This document shows, one piece after another, positions 15,823 to 25,800 of a stretch of 46,812 nucleotides of DNA. The translations under genes were made by a program, and so were the position numbers. The number at the start of each line of letters is the position of its first letter. Within the stretch, counting starts at the first letter, position 1. The stretch is from an uncultured Clostridia bacterium (GTDB lineage Bacteria > Bacillota > Clostridia > Oscillospirales > Acutalibacteraceae). The stretch spans positions 1 through 46,812 of the forward strand of contig CAJFUH010000207.1 in NCBI GenBank assembly GCA_904420155.1, in the 5' to 3' direction. Under the pieces are notes generated by a model. The model saw nothing but the letters and a program-made list of their open reading frames with translations, was not told the origin of the DNA and made no database searches.

Positions 15823-16774
15823 ACAAATCCCGCAACCTTTCTTTTACAATCCGATCATCCAATCGGTTCCTTTTCCCCGATAAGATCAAGCGTACCGCCT
15901 TGATCTCCGTCTCCCTGGCCAACAAATAAGCCACCAGCGGACCAATGGTGAACGGGTTGGTTTTCTGGGTTTTCATCAGCTTCATACGGTTGTCATCACA
16001 CCATTTTTCAAAAGCGGAAGACGACTGCGCAAGAGCTTCTACCCCTTGGGCATAGTCCGTATGAGACAAGTATTCCATCACAGCATCCTGTCCGGAAACC
16101 GCCGCGCGGGCCAGATCACCGATATCTAAACTTTCACAGGGCACCATAGCCTCCTGGAAAAAGCCTAAGGGCTTTCCCAGTTTTTGTCCCCGAACAGCTA
16201 TCTTAATGTTGGATATCGCCAGCAGAAGCTCCGCATACCTTTGGATCAGATGGTTTTCCGACTGCCGCCCCGCCTTTTGTATTTGCAATAAGGCGGCCCG
16301 ATCCAAAACAGTATCGCATAATTGTCCATCCCTTGTGTGCAGCAAAGTTTCAAACGCTTTCGCTGCGGATGCTTGCATATCCTCGGGCAAATCCGAAAAA
16401 CGGTGATTGCGTACAGCCTCTTCCAGTACTTCCGGTTCTATTGTGCCCCAGAGAAGATATCTCCTTTCCGGATATCTATCTGTTACCACTGATTTAATAG
16501 CGGTTTTCAGATTGTGATAATCCGCTGGAATCAAAAAAATGCGAAACCCTGTAAGATTTGGGACCAGTTCCCGAAGAAATTCCCACGTCTTGCACGTTTC
16601 TACAGAAAGGATCGTCTCCCTTTCCCCGTCTTTTCCCCATCCTTTTTCATATAAGATCTGCAAGCACTCTTCCTCTGTTTGACATTCCATCAGCTGCTCT
16701 AAGTCCTGTTGGGTCAATAAGGAGAGTTCTTTTGCCCGCACCCGGGAAATCGCATACGTATACTCTTCCGCCAA
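15815..16774 (-). CDS. ntpC: V/A-type ATPase subunit C (d-type, rotor collar)
   Basis: About 319 residues. The N terminus LAEEYTYAISRVRAKELSLL and the internal EFLRELVPNLTGFRIFLIPADYHNLK match the NtpC/subunit d family, which caps the membrane rotor ring and joins it to the D/F shaft. The TTG at 16774 has AAAGGGGG seven bases upstream and yields the normal N terminus. The ATG at 16795 would add an atypical MWKGGFR. The end overlaps subunit F by 8 bases. Confidence 0.9.
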   Translation of the reverse strand: MAEEYTYAISRVRAKELSLLTQQDLEQLMECQTEEECLQILYEKGWGKDGERETILSVETCKTWEFLRELVPNLTGFRIFLIPADYHNLKTAIKSVVTDRYPERRYLLWGTIEPEVLEEAVRNHRFSDLPEDMQASAAKAFETLLHTRDGQLCDTVLDRAALLQIQKAGRQSENHLIQRYAELLLAISNIKIAVRGQKLGKPLGFFQEAMVPCESLDIGDLARAAVSGQDAVMEYLSHTDYAQGVEALAQSSSAFEKWCDDNRMKLMKTQKTNPFTIGPLVAYLLARETEIKAVRLILSGKRNRLDDRIVKERLRDLYV

Positions 16775-16801
16775 CCGAAATCCCCCTTTCCACATATTCT
16801 T

Positions 16802-17401
16802 TTACAAAGCTGAATGGAATAGCTTCTCCTGCACTTCATCTTGCAGCAATTCCTGAGAAGATTCAAACAAAGCCTGGAAGGAACAATTCTCCTCCACTCC
16901 GCCGTATACCAGCACAAACCCTCCGTCGATCTCTACAGTCTGTGGGGAAATCCGCAATACCGCGCCGTTGGGAAGCTCCTGCTGTACCCGCTGGGCGAAC
17001 CCTTCCGGCATCCTTTGGAAATCCGTGGAGGAAAATTTAATCTCCCCTTCCTGTTTCCAGGCATATTTTTTTACCAATTGAATCAACAAATCAAAATATT
17101 CTTTTTTAGGAAGACAGTACAGCGATTCTTTCGCACCCTGTACCACCTCCTGAATCAAGCGCTGTTTTTCTTCTAACAACCGTTTCCTGCATAACAGGTC
17201 TGCGGCGGACCGCAAACGGGCCATCCGTTCTTCCGACGCCCGGATGGCGCTCTCTTTTAACTCCCGCCTCTTTCTCTGGGCGTTTTTCTCCCCTTCCTGC
17301 CGGATGCGCCGCGCTTCTTCTTTGCCCTCTTGTATATTTCTTTCCGCAATCTCTTCTGCATCTCTGCGGATTTGCTCCACAATTTTATCCAGCCCTGTCA
17401 T
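16802..17401 (-). CDS. ntpE: V/A-type ATPase subunit E (peripheral stalk)
   Basis: A 199-residue protein starting MTGLDKIVEQIRRDAEEIAE. It has a long N-terminal charged coiled coil (1-90, rich in E, R, K, Q) and a C-terminal globular domain, the shape of peripheral stalk subunit E. The VDGGFVLVYGGVEENCSFQALFES stretch is typical of the C-terminal domain. AAGGAGAG precedes the ATG. It probably pairs with the small H/G-type subunit at 19999-20307. Confidence 0.9.
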   Translation of the reverse strand: MTGLDKIVEQIRRDAEEIAERNIQEGKEEARRIRQEGEKNAQRKRRELKESAIRASEERMARLRSAADLLCRKRLLEEKQRLIQEVVQGAKESLYCLPKKEYFDLLIQLVKKYAWKQEGEIKFSSTDFQRMPEGFAQRVQQELPNGAVLRISPQTVEIDGGFVLVYGGVEENCSFQALFESSQELLQDEVQEKLFHSAL

Positions 17402-17439
17402 AGACAGCTCTCCTTACTTATGGATTCTGCACAGTCCCC

Positions 17440-17928
17440 TCAGATGGGTAATTTGCCGATATTGGCTACTGCCAGCAGGGAAACCAACAGCGCCAGCACC
17501 GCATAAGTTTCCACCATAGCGGGGAACAGCAGAGCCTTACCAAATTGATCCGGTTTTTTTGCAATAAGGTGGATACTGGCCACTGCAGCGCGAGCCTGGC
17601 GTTTGGCCGACCACAATCCAACCAATCCCAAAGGAAGGCAGGCAAATAGATACATCAGGCCTTTTGCAAAAGAGATATCCCCGCTACCGCCCAGAATACC
17701 GATATTGGACAATGTAAGAAAGGCGATCAGCAATCCGTAAATGCCCTGCGTGCCGGGCAGCAGCTGCAACAGCAAGACCTTGCCAAATTTACTGGGATCT
17801 TCCGTCACCACGCCGGCGGCCGCTTCTCCCGCCAGGCCAACGCCTATGGCCGATCCGATTCCCGCAAGCAACGCCGCTAAAGCGGCCCCTAACAGTGCTA
17901 AACCTACTCCGAAATTGTTGATGTCCAT
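17440..17928 (-). CDS. ntpK: V/A-type ATPase subunit K (c-ring proteolipid), Na+-type
   Basis: A 162-residue proteolipid with four membrane helices made of two related hairpins. The essential ion carboxylate is E140 (AMVET). The other Na+ ligands known from the Enterococcus hirae NtpK structure are present in register: L57, T60 and Q61 (LLPGTQG) and Q111 (SAKRQ). This makes Na+ the likely coupling ion; the comparison is from memory and is inference. GGGAGG lies nine bases before the ATG. It sits between subunits I and E. Confidence 0.95.
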   Translation of the reverse strand: MDINNFGVGLALLGAALAALLAGIGSAIGVGLAGEAAAGVVTEDPSKFGKVLLLQLLPGTQGIYGLLIAFLTLSNIGILGGSGDISFAKGLMYLFACLPLGLVGLWSAKRQARAAVASIHLIAKKPDQFGKALLFPAMVETYAVLALLVSLLAVANIGKLPI

Positions 17929-17929
17929 G

Positions 17930-19945
17930 TCAATGATCCTCCCTTATTTTGTAGTATTTTGTATTCGCTGAAAATGGAGCAAACGCTCTTCCTCCACCCT
18001 CAAAGAATTTTCCGAAAAACTCTACATACTGTAGCCGGTTGGTATGCACATACGCCCCCAATAGATTGATAGCGATATTTAACGTATGCCCAATAACAAA
18101 GACCAGCACAAATACAATGGCGCCCAAAACGCCGTCCCCCACCATTGCGCCCATTTGATTGAACACCGAAGCGATTACCCCCGTAGCCAGCCCCAAAGCC
18201 AGAAGTCTGGAATAAGACAGGATATCGCTGAGATAACCGGAAATATTATAGAGCCCGTATAGGCCCTTCAAAAAACGCTTGAACGGATTTTTAGAATCCC
18301 GTCCCGCTGTCGCGATGATACCGACCGCCCCAATGCCCGCGCATACGGCGGCGATAATCCCCACTATAGGGGGAAGTACAAAGTTCAGGGCCAACATATC
18401 CTTTATCATATCCATAGAAAGGAGGTAAATGATACCTCCTCCCACCAGCAGATACCAGAACCCTACATCATAAAGGGCGTCTTTGTATTTTTTCGCCCGG
18501 AAGAGCTGGTAAAGCTGTACCCCCAAGCCGGTAAACAAATGGATAATCCCCAACAAGAAGGAAAAAACCAACAGCCGCATAGGCTCGTTCATAGGGATAA
18601 ACCACAGCGGCGGAATTGTCACTGTGGTATGAAAGAACGTAGCGGCGATCATATCCACCGCATTGCCAAAGTAACTTCCGAACAGCACGCCCCAAAAAAT
18701 GGTTGTATATCCGCAATAGTAGAACATTTGGATGGATTTGCGCATCCGGGGTTCCATATTTTTCTTTTTGTGCAGTACCAATCCGCATACAATGACCATA
18801 ATCAAGCCATAAGCGGCGTCGGATAGCATCATTCCAAAGAATATATAATAAAAGATAGCCATCACAAAGGAGGGGTCCACTTCTCCCCGTTTTGGAAGGC
18901 TGTAATTTTCCAGTACCGGCTCCACAGGAGCGGCAAACCGGTTATTGTGGAGCAATACCGGGGTATCTTCTTTTTCCTCCGGCGTCTCCACTTCCACGGC
19001 CACCGGAAAGCGCTCCGCTAGCTCACGCTCCAAAGCGGCGGCATTTCGGGCGGGAAGGTATCCCTCTACCAAAAAAGTATGTTTGGATTGGGCCAGTTGG
19101 CTGATGGTGCGGTATTTTTCTATCCGCATGGCATAATAGTCTTCGGCAAATTGGATGTCGTCCCGGAAAGAGGATAATTCCTGGATTGCTTTTTGGTTGT
19201 GGGCGATATCCTCCTCCAATTTCTGAATTTTCTGCTCCCATTCATTGGCCTGCTGGGCTGGAGGCATTTGCGTGGGAGATGGCGGGGAGGAAAATCCCAT
19301 AGAGCGAAGGATCGCATCCAGCTTTCCCCCGTCTCTTTTGAGGCCAAGCAAAAAGACGGTGGTCTGCTGTTTCTCCCGGCAAATCACTTCCACATGAAGG
19401 GCGTCGATCTCCGGCGCCTGCCGGGCGATGGAATCCAATAACCCCTCCACCGTTATCTCTCCTGGCAGTATCCCGATCCGCGCTGCCGTGGACTTTGTTC
19501 CGCGAAATAACATGGATACATCTAAGGAAAGCCATAGCTGTAAGGATTCCCGCTGAGTTTTCCAGCGCAGGACATCCGCTTTTTGCTCTTCCATCTCCTT
19601 TTGCAAAGCTTGAAGCTGATACGCCTTTTTCATGATGACGTCTATATTTTTTGCTTTTTCCTGGAATTCTTCCCATGTAATTTCCCGTTTGCCGTCCAGC
19701 ATGGACAGCATCCCTTTCTTTTCTGAATCATAACGGGATAAAATATCCAATGCCTGGGAAGCCGCCGCCCTGCTCTTTTCAAACAATGCCTGGGAAGATG
19801 AGGTATCCATCTTTCGAAAAATACTGTCCTCCCAATCTGTTCGGTTAATCTCTACCGTCCCCCTCCGCTGCATCCATTCCAAAATCTCTTTCCGGTTCTT
19901 TTTTAATGCGAAAATGGAGATCCGCTGCATTGGTAAGACTGCCAT
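17930..19945 (-). CDS. ntpI: V/A-type ATPase subunit I (a-type membrane stator)
   Basis: About 671 residues. The N-terminal half is cytoplasmic and rich in helical charged segments. The C-terminal half has seven or eight membrane helices, starting around the FYYIFFGMMLSDAAYGLIM segment, with a SYSRLLALGLATGVIA motif whose Arg is the conserved ion-channel arginine. The start is taken at the second ATG (19945), giving MAVLPMQRISIF with AGGAGG seven bases upstream; the ATG at 19951 is too close to that site. The stop overlaps the intergenic ribosome binding site of subunit K. Confidence 0.94.
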   Translation of the reverse strand: MAVLPMQRISIFALKKNRKEILEWMQRRGTVEINRTDWEDSIFRKMDTSSSQALFEKSRAAASQALDILSRYDSEKKGMLSMLDGKREITWEEFQEKAKNIDVIMKKAYQLQALQKEMEEQKADVLRWKTQRESLQLWLSLDVSMLFRGTKSTAARIGILPGEITVEGLLDSIARQAPEIDALHVEVICREKQQTTVFLLGLKRDGGKLDAILRSMGFSSPPSPTQMPPAQQANEWEQKIQKLEEDIAHNQKAIQELSSFRDDIQFAEDYYAMRIEKYRTISQLAQSKHTFLVEGYLPARNAAALERELAERFPVAVEVETPEEKEDTPVLLHNNRFAAPVEPVLENYSLPKRGEVDPSFVMAIFYYIFFGMMLSDAAYGLIMVIVCGLVLHKKKNMEPRMRKSIQMFYYCGYTTIFWGVLFGSYFGNAVDMIAATFFHTTVTIPPLWFIPMNEPMRLLVFSFLLGIIHLFTGLGVQLYQLFRAKKYKDALYDVGFWYLLVGGGIIYLLSMDMIKDMLALNFVLPPIVGIIAAVCAGIGAVGIIATAGRDSKNPFKRFLKGLYGLYNISGYLSDILSYSRLLALGLATGVIASVFNQMGAMVGDGVLGAIVFVLVFVIGHTLNIAINLLGAYVHTNRLQYVEFFGKFFEGGGRAFAPFSANTKYYKIREDH

Positions 19946-19998
19946 AATCATTCCTCCTCTCTCTGAATATCCGGGAAAACAAGGAGAACGGTATCAAA

Positions 19999-20307
19999 CT
20001 AAAAAATGCTCTTTAAAATATCTTTCTGGATTTCTCCTTGCTTTTGCTGGACCGATCGGCGAAGCTGCTGAATCTGCTTCTCCACTTCCTGCATCTTCTC
20101 GTTCTTCTCCACTTCCACCTGTTGTTCTACCTGTTGGAAGAGCTCTTCTTTCAGGACGCTTGCTTCTTTTGCAACCTGTTCCATTTTGATTTCTACATCC
20201 CGGCGCGCCTGGTCCACCATTTCTTTTTTCTGTTGCAGGCTTTCCTGTTCGATCTGTTCCGCCTGTCTTTCCGCCTGCCGAACCTCGTTAATCGCCTCCT
20301 GCGCCAA
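19999..20307 (-). CDS. V/A-type ATPase small stalk subunit (H/G-type)
   Basis: A 102-residue, almost entirely helical coiled coil (AQEAINEVRQAERQAEQIE...), dense in Q, E and K. Its position directly before subunit I, its size and its composition match the H/G peripheral stalk subunit (NtpH/AhaH). It begins with TTG at 20307, with GGAGG seven bases upstream, and is the first gene of the nine-gene operon. Confidence 0.85.
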   Translation of the reverse strand: MAQEAINEVRQAERQAEQIEQESLQQKKEMVDQARRDVEIKMEQVAKEASVLKEELFQQVEQQVEVEKNEKMQEVEKQIQQLRRSVQQKQGEIQKDILKSIF

Positions 20308-20395
20308 ACGACCACCTCCTTTTTATTCCAGTTGTACTTAAAAAATATCGTTCCCTAATCCTATAAAAATATTTTTAAAGGAAATTTTTTATTTA

Positions 20396-20424
20396 ATATT
20401 ACTATATTTTATTAATAAATTCAA
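20396..20424 (-). promoter_or_regulatory. Probable promoter of the V/A-ATPase operon
   Basis: TTGAAT (20419-20424), a 17-base spacer and TAATAT (20396-20401) on the minus strand, inside the AT-rich upstream region. The leader would be about 80 bases. Other AT-rich matches nearby make this moderately certain. Confidence 0.5.
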
Positions 20425-20462
20425 TATAATTTATTAAAATACTTCTTATTTGTATCATTTCT

Positions 20463-20500
20463 TAAAAAAATCCTGCCATGGAAGTTCCAAAGCAGGATTT
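20463..20500 (-). terminator. Terminator of the Cof-type phosphatase gene
   Basis: The arms AAATCCTGC and GCAGGATTT surround a 13-base loop, followed on the minus strand by a run of seven T. Confidence 0.85.
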
Positions 20501-20546
20501 AAGACATCAAAAATTCATGTTTTACTATTTTCCGTTTTACTGTTCG

Positions 20547-21380
20547 TCAAAGGTCTTCCTGCGGATCCCAATGCTCCTGTAAATAGCGTGCCACGCCATT
20601 TTTACGGCTGCTTCCTATAATCTCATCCGCTACTTCTTTGGCTTGGGGGACGCCGTCCTCCACCACCAAAGCTTTATCCGCCATGCACAGCATATCAATA
20701 TCATTCAAATTATCTCCAAAAACTTCCACCCGCTGTACGTTATAGTATTCTTTTAGTTTTTTGATTCCTTCGCTTTTGCTGGCATATCGGCTGAAAATTT
20801 CCAAAAAGTAAAGTCCAGAATAGTTATCGCGATATAGTACCGGGCGAATCCCTTCCACCTGGCTCACATCCTCAAAGATCGGCTGTAATATCCTTTGTTC
20901 ATCCATCATGGTAAAATAGATGACCCGATCGGTTTCTTCCACTTGCATTCGATCCACTTGCCGAAACCATTTATACTCCTTCCCTTTTCGTTCTTCATAA
21001 AAATTCCTTTCAAAATCATTGTGCCATGTCTCAAACTCTACACCGATTTCATTTCCATCTAAGCGGTATAGAAAAGATAAATGATCATACCGTCTGAGAA
21101 TCTCTACGACCCGGCAAGCATCTTTATAAGCAATCGCCGAACATCCTGTATATTTTTTCTCTGTAAAATCGTAAAGCAAAACCCCGTTAAGCAAAATTCC
21201 CGGCAACTTTAAGTGTAACCCGGATAACAGGTCAAAAGCAGAGGAACTTCGCGCAGTGGCTATGGTAAATAACATACCCTGCTGAAGAAGACGGTTAAGG
21301 ATGTTTTCCGTCTCTTGGGAGATTTTCTTTTCTGGGGTGAGCAGCGTCCCATCCAAATCTGTCACATATAAAGTCTTCAT
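20547..21380 (-). CDS. Cof-type HAD phosphatase
   Basis: A 277-residue cytoplasmic HAD-superfamily hydrolase. Motif I is YVTDLDGTLL at the N terminus, motif II is IATARSS, motif III is the Lys in SEGIKKLKEYY, and motif IV is VFGDNLNDIDMLCMA. The cap between motifs II and III is of the C2B (Cof) type. Members dephosphorylate sugar phosphates, flavin phosphates or similar; the substrate is unknown. The start at 21380 is supported by AAAAGGAG upstream. The longer frame to 21515 would overlap the neighbouring gene. It follows the metallo-beta-lactamase gene by 23 bases and is likely co-transcribed with it. Confidence 0.92.
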   Translation of the reverse strand: MKTLYVTDLDGTLLTPEKKISQETENILNRLLQQGMLFTIATARSSSAFDLLSGLHLKLPGILLNGVLLYDFTEKKYTGCSAIAYKDACRVVEILRRYDHLSFLYRLDGNEIGVEFETWHNDFERNFYEERKGKEYKWFRQVDRMQVEETDRVIYFTMMDEQRILQPIFEDVSQVEGIRPVLYRDNYSGLYFLEIFSRYASKSEGIKKLKEYYNVQRVEVFGDNLNDIDMLCMADKALVVEDGVPQAKEVADEIIGSSRKNGVARYLQEHWDPQEDL

Positions 21381-21403
21381 TTTATTTCTCCTTTTCCTTC
21401 TGA

Positions 21404-22741
21404 TTACCAATTTTCTTCTTCCAGGGAATCGCACAAACATCCCCGTTCCATCTGGCCGGAGACCACATAGATACCACAATCGGCCAGACGGGTACGCCAT
21501 TTGCATTTGGGACATTTTTCCGGCGCAGCCCCCCGTTCATTGTATTCAAAACATTCGCACATATGGTTGCAGCAATACCCATTTTCCACAAACCAAGCGC
21601 AGGCATAACGGTTGGTGCAATGTTTGATCCCCTCTTCCTCCTGGTATTCCCCGCAAATCATGCCGGCCGCATGATAATCTCCGTTGGAAATCAAAATATG
21701 GGATTTGGCAATATCTTGGAAAATGTGGGACCAGCTGCCTGAAGTTCCATGGTGCGGGGCCTTAAAAATATAATATCCATCATACAGGTCCTCTGCAATG
21801 GCGTCAAAGGTTTCCGGGGTGGCATCCCCTGTCATCAATATATCGTCATAGGACGCCGCCTGCCGGCGATTATTATGAAATACCACGCTTGCAGTATTCT
21901 GCTGTTGGCTGTATTCATTTCGTACAGAAGGACGGCTCAAAACTTCTATCACATCCTGGGACGCCGGCAGCTTCTGCAAATCTTCGGAAAGCTCTTCCAA
22001 CCGGCCTAAATAATCCTCCAGGCGGTCCATGGATTCTTCAATTTCCGCAGGTTGCCCCCGGGTTTCCTCCGAACACAATTCACAGCAATAGACATACTCC
22101 TGACAGAACTCCTCCTTAATCCGAAGAAATTTCGCCGCCTTTCTTCCCGAATACGGGGAAGACATACAGATATCCAGCTCTTCCACAATATCCCTCAATA
22201 GTTCCGAAAAGGGATATTGTTCCCAGGCGGGCCACAGCACATCGTACTCCACATCGTCAAACAGGAACGTGCTTCCCCTGCCCAGGGTATAAATGGATTC
22301 TGAGCCCGCCAGTTGACGCAAATTTTCAAACATGCGCAGCGGCGCTATACTGGTTTGAAAATATTCGCTCTGCCTTCCCCAAAAAGTAAATATATACACG
22401 GCAATCTCCAGCAGCAGCGCCCTCCCTTCGTTATTTACAGGAGCCGTTGGGAGATAGATCCGGTCAAAATAGTAAGGATCTGCCTGTATGATATAAAACA
22501 AACCAGAAATATGATCCCTATGATAATGGGTCAACAGAAAACTCCTGCCCTCCGCCTCTTCATAACGGGGCAAGATCCCCTTTTCCAAATAAACATGAAC
22601 CGCTTCCTCTGTCTCTTGAATTTTAGAGTTCATAGATCCGCAATCCACCATCAGGATCTGTCGGTTAGATCCTCCCAACACGATGCATTCTCCGAACTCC
22701 ATATTATGCATTTCTATCCAATCCATTGATGATACCGTCAC
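21404..22741 (-). CDS. Metallo-beta-lactamase-fold protein with a Cys-rich C-terminal tail
   Basis: The 445-residue protein has the HxHxDH metal motif as THYHRDHISGL (about residues 71-81) preceded by VDCGSMN, a GDAT motif in the second half and a later KAPHHGTSGSW histidine, as in ComEC/Rec2-type and related hydrolases. The middle (200-240) contains VYCCELC and the C-terminal 80 residues contain about twelve Cys, including CPKC and CLC, likely a zinc ribbon. There is no signal peptide and no membrane helix, so it is cytoplasmic. The substrate is unknown. The first codon is GTG at 22741, with AAGGGAAGG upstream. It has its own transcription unit, since a terminator separates it from the MORN gene. 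Confidence 0.85.
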   Translation of the reverse strand: MTVSSMDWIEMHNMEFGECIVLGGSNRQILMVDCGSMNSKIQETEEAVHVYLEKGILPRYEEAEGRSFLLTHYHRDHISGLFYIIQADPYYFDRIYLPTAPVNNEGRALLLEIAVYIFTFWGRQSEYFQTSIAPLRMFENLRQLAGSESIYTLGRGSTFLFDDVEYDVLWPAWEQYPFSELLRDIVEELDICMSSPYSGRKAAKFLRIKEEFCQEYVYCCELCSEETRGQPAEIEESMDRLEDYLGRLEELSEDLQKLPASQDVIEVLSRPSVRNEYSQQQNTASVVFHNNRRQAASYDDILMTGDATPETFDAIAEDLYDGYYIFKAPHHGTSGSWSHIFQDIAKSHILISNGDYHAAGMICGEYQEEEGIKHCTNRYACAWFVENGYCCNHMCECFEYNERGAAPEKCPKCKWRTRLADCGIYVVSGQMERGCLCDSLEEENW

Positions 22742-22789
22742 AAATCCTTCCCTTTGCTTTCCCTTTTTTCAAAAATTTCCCATCTCCCG

Positions 22790-22835
22790 AAAAAAGGGGA
22801 AAGGTGTGGACAACCGTTTTGATCGCCACACCTTT
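22790..22835 (-). terminator. Terminator of the MORN-protein gene
   Basis: The arms AAAGGTGTGG and CCACACCTTT surround a 16-base loop, followed by CCCCTTTTTT on the minus strand. It sits between the MORN gene and the metallo-beta-lactamase-fold gene. Confidence 0.85.
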
Positions 22836-22838
22836 CTG

Positions 22839-25800
22839 TTATTTACTTTCTTCTACGATTGGCAAATAGTCGTAGGATACGCCGTTCTCAAACTGAATAT
22901 GCTGTGTTCCGGAAACCGGCTCTAGTACGAATTCTCCCACCAGTGTGGTTCCGTCATCGCGGTATAAAATGCCTTTACCCTGGGGTTTGCCTTGACAAAA
23001 ACATCCCGTATATCGATGGTCCTGATATAACAGGGTCCCTTTGCCGTGTGGAACCCCGTCCTTTAGCTGTCCGGAGTATACGCCGCCATTTTGGCTCTGT
23101 TCCACTACATATACCGGAGCGGTACAGAATTTGCCGTATTCCGTATTCAACAAGGTCTCTTGTTCCGGCAGAGGGGAAAGCGTCCGGAGGCTTACCTTCA
23201 TACTTTTTCTCAATACTCCATCTACAAAGATGCCTTCTTCCTTCTTTTCTCCAAAGGGGGTAAAAAAGCAGCCCATGCCGTTGGGTTTCCCATCCAAAAT
23301 GTTTCCTTCAAATTGCAGGGTTTCATTTTCCAGGTCATACCGTTTGACATAAATGAGCATTCCATTCTCATAAACCCCTTCTTCATATACTTTTCCGTCC
23401 CGGATAGTATTGGCCCTCCCGTGCAATTTGCCTTTTTGAAATTCTCCCGCATATTTGGCCTGTCCATCTTCGTAGAGCACGCCCGCGCCGTCATATAAAT
23501 CAGCTTTCCAAAGGCCTGCGTACTGTAACTTTCCGTCTTGATAACTGCATCCGTAGCCGTCCCTTTCATTATTTTTAAAATTACCGGAAAAGACATAATT
23601 CCCATTCTGATATTGGTATCCATGCCCATTATAACAGTTATCCCGAAAACTGCCCTCATAGACTTTTTCTCCCTGGTAGTAGTAACTGCCTTCCCCGCAA
23701 AACTGGTCGTCTTTCCATTCTCCTTCATAAACAAGCTGACCCTGGGCATCAAATCCCTTGAGGTATCCCTGGGGAAGTCCTTTTTGAAAAAGTCCTTGGT
23801 ATTTTCCTCCACTGGGGAAAAATTTACATCCTTGTCCATGGTACTGCCCATTCTCCCAATCGCCTTCATAGCATTTAAAACCATGGGCATCATATTCCGC
23901 CGCCCAGCCATGGACTTGACCGTTTTGAAACTGACCCTGGATCATATGGCCATTGTCCAAATGCAGCGTGCCTTCGCCTTCGTACCGGTTGTCCTTCCAC
24001 ATTCCGCTGTAAAGGGCTTCCCCGGATTCCCGATATTCTGTCCCAAACCCATTTCTTTTACAGTCTTTCCAGCCTCCTGTATACAATAGGTTTCCTTCTC
24101 CGTCAAATTCCGTGCCTTTTCCTGTCAATACGTCGTCTTTCCATTGGCCTACGAAAATTCTGCCGTCTTGAGCGTGATAAGTAACGCCCGCCCCCTGACG
24201 TTTGCCGTTTTCCCAACGGCCGGAAAACAGGAGATTCCCATTGCTGTCGAAGCGAGATCCCATTCCCACTGGGAGATCCTCCTCCCAACGCCCCACCTGA
24301 ATGGTCCCGTCATGTGGGCGGAAGGCAACTCCTGTGCCGTGCCGCTTATTGGCTTTCCAGTTTCCAGCATAACAGAGCCGGCCTGTCTTATAATAATAAA
24401 CGCCAAATCCTTCCCGCTTATCTGTTTCATACGTCCCTTCATAAGCGGTACAGCCGTTCTGCATGATGGTCCTTCCCCGGCCTTGCCGTTTCCCATCTAT
24501 TACATTTCCATAGTAATAATAGCTCTCTCCCGGAGCGACATCAATACGCATTTTCCCTTGGATAGCATAGGGACATCCATTTTCCACCCCATTGCACCCT
24601 GCGGTATGCCGGCAAGTCTCTTCTGCGTCATCATAAATCAGGGCCTCGTCTTCTTCCTCTTGCTTAGGGGAAGATTGTCTCATAGGGGGAATGGATCCCA
24701 GATAGGTATCTTTCGCCATGGGTTTTACCATTACATTGTAACGGCGGTATGTATGAATTTGCTCCTGCTTTTCTTCTGTCGTCTCCGGATGCCGAGGCAT
24801 CAAAGATTCGTCGGGAATTTTCCGGTCATATGTATATGCCGGTTCTTCTTTCGGAACGGGAGGCTCCTCACAACAAGGCACTTCCTGTGCCACTGGGGGA
24901 GTTGACTCCAATTTTGGAACTTCTTCTTCCAGCTTCTGAGGCGGTTCTTCCTCCTGGGATAGATCTTCCTTCCTCTCTTCTAATACCGGTTCGGGATCTT
25001 CCTGTTTTTCCAGCTCCTCATATTTTTTTAATTCCGGAGAACTGGCTCCCCACTGATAACTGTCAATATTTTCATAGCGGCTTAAAGCCGCTTCCACTTC
25101 CGATTTCAGTTGTTCCACCTGTTTGCCCTTATTTTCCGTCAGCAGTAATTCTTTGGATATAGGCAACATTGATTCTTGATCCGGTTCGGTGGGATCTTCC
25201 ACATGAAACCCGTCTTCCCGATCGGCTTCCCCGGCAGTCTCTTCCGGCTTTCTTTCGGGACTGAACAAAGGCTTGGCCTGGTTCCCGTTTCGTATCGCTT
25301 GCAGCACTGTTTTCCGCCGTTCCACTTCTTCCGCCCGGCAAAAGTAGAAATCCCCTTTATTGGTTCTGGCAACCACCTCCGGGATCCCTGCAGCCCCATT
25401 GAGCAAGGTTAATTCCTCTGAATCTTCCGGGATCCCACAAGGATATAATTCATATCCATTCTCTTCCCCCGCGCGAGGCGCATATTCCTTGACCACGATG
25501 GCTTCCCCTCCCCGCACCGGCATTAAAATAGAAGTGGGAATCTTTCTCACATCGGGAGAAAAATATTCTGTCCGTTTCCAACGGTGGTCAAAATCAAAAA
25601 AAGCAGCCTTCCGAATATGTTTCTGAGCATCCTGTGTGACGATTTGATAACTACCGTCTGATTCAGCAAAGCTTTTTTCTAAAAGACGATAACCAGCCAG
25701 CTTTTTCCACTTCATAGGATTTCCGTTTTCTAATAAATAGGAATATCGGTAATCCATTCCATCGGACCGCCGGACCACTTTATTTTTTAGCCGTTGTCCA

